From Botryococcus braunii (lineage: Eukaryota > Chlorophyta > Trebouxiophyceae), in NCBI GenBank assembly GCA_002005505.1, contig KV908567.1:225786-238285 (forward strand): 12,500 nt of DNA, read 5' to 3'. The notes under the pieces were generated by a model. The model worked only from the letters and a program-made list of their open reading frames with translations. It made no database searches and was not told the DNA's origin. Below are positions 8,521 to 12,500 of the stretch, piece by piece. Position numbers and translations under genes: made by a program. The stretch's first letter is position 1. Every line of letters starts with the position of its first letter.

Positions 8521-9910
8521 TATATAGCCCGGCGAAGCCGGGGCAAAAAGGAAAAGTTCAGCACGGGGTTCCAGTCCCATGGCTTGGACTGCGAATTCCC
8601 CGGACCCCGAACACATGGGTTCTCTTCTAGCCACCTGGTTTTGCGGTCAGTTTGACCTCTAATCCAGCTGCCACTACCTGCACGCTTGATTGAGGACCGA
8701 TTCGCATCGAGAGAGCCCGGCGACATTGGCTACAAGGTGGCGCCGCGACACCCTGTAGACATACTCGGAACGGCAGTTCCAGATCTACTTCTCGAGGACT
8801 AATCAGAGCGTCAGCATTCCGGTTGTGAGTGAAAGGGTGGAGGAGTGATCCAACAACGGTGGTAACACGAGTGGAACCATATGTCGACACAGAAACTTCA
8901 ATTTGCATGGTCTTCGAAGGACGCCACTTTACCTGCCCAGGTAGCTGTTTGGGTCCAAATTTGCCCAGGTAGCTGTTTGGGTCCAAATTTAAATTGGGGT
9001 TGTGTTTGCCAGCCCAGTTTACATACATGCGGATTCATACAGAGTTCCAGGTGACATGAATCTCCTGAAAGGGTTGGTGAGATGAGAGTCGGGGACGGGT
9101 GCAAGCAACAACTGAGAGTGTCTATATGTCTATATACATATATGTGATGAAAAACCATGTGACACGGTCGAGGATTAGCGCCATTCAGTGTTATGGAAGC
9201 TTATCAAACATAGCATGCGGCTCAACACATGCATGCAACACATATGTAAGCCTCATTCTTCATTTCTTCTCCTCTTCCTCCCGAAACTTTCGTTTCCAGA
9301 CTAAACAAAGTGAACAAACATATCGTTTAACATGTTTTGCAATTAGGTGTCATGACTTCTAGGATACGTGCAAGTGAGCAAGTTTCTAAAACCCTCATAC
9401 GTGACAGTCTTTAGATCCGCGCAAAACGTCACCCATTACTTCAAACGTGGTCCACCGGGCTCCCAAGGCTCCAGCATCATGATATCAGGGAAGGGGAAAC
9501 CAGCAACGCATTCCCAGCATCTTCCCCATATAGGCGCAGAGTTCTATCCTTGTACTAACAATCTCCCCCACGGGAGTCAAAATAGCCTCGATGTCTTTGG
9601 TGGCAGTGCCTCCATACCCGCCAAAATCCCTCTTGGTCTCTCGGGAGCCCCTATAGGGGCCCCTTGTAACAGTGACTAGGATCCGTGTTATCATGGTCCT
9701 TCTGGATAAGGTCTCGTAGAAAGTGCAGTACGGCAAGTGTGCCGGGTAGTACCGTAGCTCAAGGGACGTGTCCCTGGTCGGCGCAACAAGGATACATATT
9801 GTAAGGGATTCCGTGCAAGCTGCATGTAATGTCTCCGTCTCACTTCCTAAACCCTCTAATTGCACCATTCTTACACCCCTAGCTAGGGACACTAATGGAA
9901 AGTGGAAGCA
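8521..9910. other. Region without a recognisable gene
   Basis: No family was recognised over about 1.4 kb. A short perfect hairpin, CCCGGC-GAA-GCCGGG, is at 8528-8542. Open frames on the minus strand at 8627-9028 and 9485-9892 have mixed composition but no motif I can name. The second starts 18 bp beyond the TPR stop codon and could be 3' UTR or an exon of that gene. The 28-bp duplication at 8935-8990 is listed separately. A GC-poor stretch at 9100-9400 has no notable structure. Confidence 0.4.
8935..8990 (+). repeat. Perfect 28-bp tandem duplication
   Basis: The 28 bp at 8935-8962 (starting GCCCAGGTAGCTG, ending CCAAATTT) is repeated without a mismatch at 8963-8990. Such a clean doublet indicates a recent local duplication. 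Confidence 0.9.
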
Positions 9911-10733
9911 CTAGAATGCAAGCACTAAGGCTTCTGCTCGATTCAGGTCTTGCATGGCCTCCTTGTACATGCCCAAGACCATCTTTGTCTTCCCACGCCA
10001 ACGGAGAGTGAGAGCATCATTAGGCATCATGGTGTCTGCTCGGTCCAGGTCTTGCAGCGCCTCCCCGTACATGCCCAAGAAGGTCTTTGACTCGGCGCGC
10101 GAACGGAGAATGACGGCATCATTGGGCTCCAGGGTGACTGCTCTGTTCAGGTCTTGCAGGGCCTCCTCGTACATGCCCAAAACTATCTTTGTCTGCCCAC
10201 GCCAACGGAGAGTAAAAGCATCATCAGGCGCCAGGGTGTCTGCCCGGTCCAGGTCTTGCAGGGCCTCTGCGAACATGCCCAAGAAGGTCTTCGCCACCCC
10301 ACGGGAACGGAGAATGACCGCATCATTCGGCGCTAGGATGACTGCCCGGTTCAGGTCCTGCAGGGCCTCCTCGTACATGCCCAAGAAATACTTTGTCTCC
10401 CCACGCCAATGGAGAGTAAAAGCATAATCAGGCGCCAGGGTGTCTGCCCGGTCCAGGTCTTGCAGGGCCTCTGCGAACATGCCCAAGAAGGTCTTCGCCA
10501 CCCCGCGCGAACGGAGAATGACCGCATCATTAGGCTCCAGGGTGACTGCCCGGTTCAAGTCTTCCACGACCTGCCGAAGTGGTTTTTCATGCAACTGACA
10601 ACGCGGCTGTTCGCGTGGCTGAATGCGTGTGTGTTCACCTTGTCGGGGCTGTTCATCTCGCTGGTACTCTGCACGACGTGACTGAGCACGTGAATCTTCC
10701 GAAGCAACTTCCGGGAATTTTAATTTCCCCGAT
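9911..10733 (-). CDS. Tetratricopeptide-repeat protein, last or only visible exon (partial)
   Basis: The frame encodes about 273 residues ending at the TAG at 9911-9913. After a charged Glu/Arg/Gln-rich lead (about 50 residues) come one partial and six 34-residue TPR units of the pattern L-R-x-R-G-x-x-K-x-x-L-G-M-[YF]-x-E-A-L-Q-D-L-[DN]-R-A-x-x-L-x-P-[DN]-D-A. These fit the TPR consensus (G8, Y11, A20, P32-type positions). Two types alternate, VILRSRGVAKTFLGMF and FTLRWRGETKYFLGMY, forming a 68-residue dimer repeat. TPR arrays are protein-binding scaffolds; the partner is unknown. There is no ATG: the frame runs back to a TGA at 10742-10744, while TTGTTTTCTGATGCTGCAG just before 10733 (minus strand) makes a good splice acceptor, so earlier exons are expected at higher coordinates. 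The alternative is initiation at a TTG near 10594, which is less likely in a eukaryote. Confidence 0.8.
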
Positions 10734-10997
10734 CTGCAGCATCAGAAAACAAGTATAAGTGCTTGCAACCATAATGATTTGCAATCATTTCGTACTACAA
10801 TTTAAGAGGTTTAAAGGGTTAGGTCTTCTATTATGACATCAAGTTTTCGAAAGAGGAAACAAAGAGCGGTCGATCTAACTCGTGACTATTCCTGCCCCAT
10901 GTGAGATTTCCCTTCCCCATCCATCCTCTCCCACCCTTTCCTTTCTGCCTCGCTCCCTTTAAAGGGAAATTTCTTGCCCTTCCCCATTCCCTTTGCC
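10734..10997. other. Intergenic or intronic DNA upstream of the TPR exon
   Basis: AT-rich sequence next to the TPR exon probably includes its upstream intron (minus-strand acceptor AG at 10734-10735). From about 10900 it becomes pyrimidine-rich and grades into the microsatellite. No other feature was seen. Confidence 0.5.
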
Positions 10998-11317
<320 letters not shown>

Positions 11318-11318
<1 letters not shown>

Positions 11319-12413
11319 CACTCGTAGAGCATAAACCTTCGTCCTGCATGATTCTTTGGAGATCCGTTGAAAGAACTAAGTCTTCCGCTTGAGGAATTTT
11401 TAAGGTCAGTCCATTATGACCTTGTAAAATACTGTAATGACCGCATATGCCCCATGTATGGAGCGAGTTCATGCATGTGATTTACTGATGCAACAGAGCT
11501 GTTTGTCCAGTGCTCGATCATGCAGCTATATCTGTATATCTCGTGCATCGCAAGTTTATAGTAATTTAAAAATTGTTATACCGAGTTTATATGGATATTG
11601 TCATACAAATTTGGGTGATAATGAAACACACTCTTGATTACATTTACCCTGTTGGTAATCTGAAGGTGGCCATTCTTTACATACTCATTCGCAGTCCTAA
11701 GATATCAAATCATGTAAAAGGTCCACGTTCCTTTAGGATACGGATTAAGCCCTAAACGTTTGACCTTCTGTTTGGAGGCCTCCTATCAGGAAATATCTAG
11801 ATCTATACATATAGGGAGCCTATGGTTGTTGGTACAATGGGCCCTGTTTTTAATGTGCTGTTATCATGTGTTAAAGGGCTATTATCATTATATTTAATCG
11901 CAAGGCGCAAGACCTTCATTGCTAGTGCTCAAGAATTTGTTAATGGTTACTTTTGGAAAGGTGAATTGTCATAGCAGGGCGTGAAGGGAAGTTCATTGCT
12001 GCGGGTGCTTGTCTTAAGGCCGGTGAATAGGGTGCACACGTGTATTTAAAGTGTAAGCCACAATCCCATTACCGATGTCTCTTCCTTTCCTTGGCGCTTT
12101 GAGCGCTACAAAAACCCTACGGATGGGAGGGACCCCAAACAGTGTTGAGAACTGTTATCTAAAAACAAGTACGCTACTGATTCTGCTACAATCGCTTTCT
12201 ACTTCATCGAGATCTCTAGAGATATGTTTATTCGGAATTTGATTCACCGAAGTTCACGTGCCGGCTGTAGTCGCATTTGTTTGATGATGTAGGAAAGGCA
12301 TGAGAGCACTGATATGTGTAACGCTATCGCCTTTGAACAATATATCAATAATGAATGCAAACGACACGGTGCAACAACCAGAGTCATGAAGTATTGCAAG
12401 TAAAGATGGTCAC
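11318..12413. other. AT-rich region; possible intron and last exon of the AP2 gene
   Basis: No independent gene was recognised. On the minus strand, 12413 to about 12013 would be a 401-nt intron of the AP2-type gene if the AG at 12013-12014 is used. The following 73 nt (12012 to the stop at 11940-11942) would then add a phase-compatible exon containing NFP, a tripeptide that normally closes an AP2 domain. The polypyrimidine stretch before that AG is weak and the spacing to NFP is one residue long, so this is only a candidate. The rest, 11318-11939, shows nothing identifiable. Confidence 0.35.
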
Positions 12414-12499
12414 CTTCCAAGTTGCCTAGCCGCCTTGTCGTAAGCTCGTGCAGCTTCTTTTTCTGTTTTGTAAATACCCAAATACTTCCTACGGGTACG
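12414..12499 (-). CDS. AP2/ERF DNA-binding domain, C-terminal half (exon cut by the window edge)
   Basis: Read on the minus strand from the right edge, the frame gives RTRRKYLGIYKTEKEAARAY, followed by DKAARQLGR and a TGA. The LG-x-[YF]-x-T-x-x-E-A-A-R-A-Y-D-x-A-A pattern is the last beta strand and the helix of the AP2/ERF fold, a DNA-binding domain of plant-type transcription factors. The frame stops just where an AP2 domain should continue towards a conserved NFP. At that point the minus strand reads GGAAG|GTGACC, a good donor site (exon end 12414), so an intron begins here. The first half of the domain lies outside the window. The Lys- and Arg-rich version resembles algal and single-domain AP2 proteins; the subgroup cannot be assigned. 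AP2 domains also occur in alveolates and some homing endonucleases, but the splice site and context favour a nuclear transcription factor gene. Confidence 0.75.
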
Positions 12500-12500
12500 G

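Noticed and set aside
8627..9028. Minus-strand 133-codon ORF across the 28-bp duplication
   Set aside because: No family is recognised, and the ORF includes the tandem duplication and low-information sequence.
9485..9892. Minus-strand 135-codon ORF directly after the TPR stop
   Set aside because: No domain is recognisable and no ATG context or codon signal was convincing. It may be 3' UTR or part of an unmodelled exon, so it is only mentioned in the regional entry.

Overview
The window looks like nuclear DNA of a green-lineage eukaryote, most likely an alga or early-diverging streptophyte. This rests on half of an AP2/ERF DNA-binding domain ending at a good splice donor at the right edge, a tetratricopeptide (TPR) gene with a plausible splice acceptor, very long (CT)n and (AC)n microsatellites, and a LINE-type retroelement load. 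No operon-like gene packing is visible. The species cannot be named from sequence alone.

Layout. 1-1222: pyrimidine microsatellites alternating with three diverged copies of a ~162-bp satellite unit. 1223-1857: no recognisable gene. 1858-2852 and 7560-8353: the two halves of one old, frameshifted, minus-strand LINE (LINE A). 2853-7559: a 4707-bp element inserted into LINE A, which explains the split. 8354-8520: a ~23-bp minisatellite. 8521-9910: mostly featureless apart from a 28-bp tandem duplication. 9911-10733: a minus-strand TPR exon. 10998-11317: a compound CT/CG/AC microsatellite. 11318-12413: no convincing gene, possibly an AP2-gene intron plus last exon. 12414-12499: AP2 exon, cut by the window edge.

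The main observation is the 2853-7559 element. It has the outer architecture of an LTR retrotransposon: 151-bp direct terminal repeats (150/151 identical, TGT...ACA ends), a 5-bp target duplication with one mismatch, a PBS-like TGGTATC just inside the 5' repeat, and a polypurine tract abutting the 3' repeat. It has no visible gag, protease, RNase H or integrase. It carries instead a 1143-codon uninterrupted LINE-type ORF (AP endonuclease, reverse transcriptase with YADD, CCHC zinc finger) and, antisense next to the 3' repeat, a fragment resembling the nuclease-like C-terminal domain of other retroelements. The terminal repeats also contain a tRNA-like segment with A-box and B-box resemblance, recalling the 5S-carrying Cassandra TRIMs of plants. 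The unit may be an LTR/LINE chimera, or a TRIM/LARD-type element that received LINE sequence. The sequence favours a single recently mobile unit but does not prove it.
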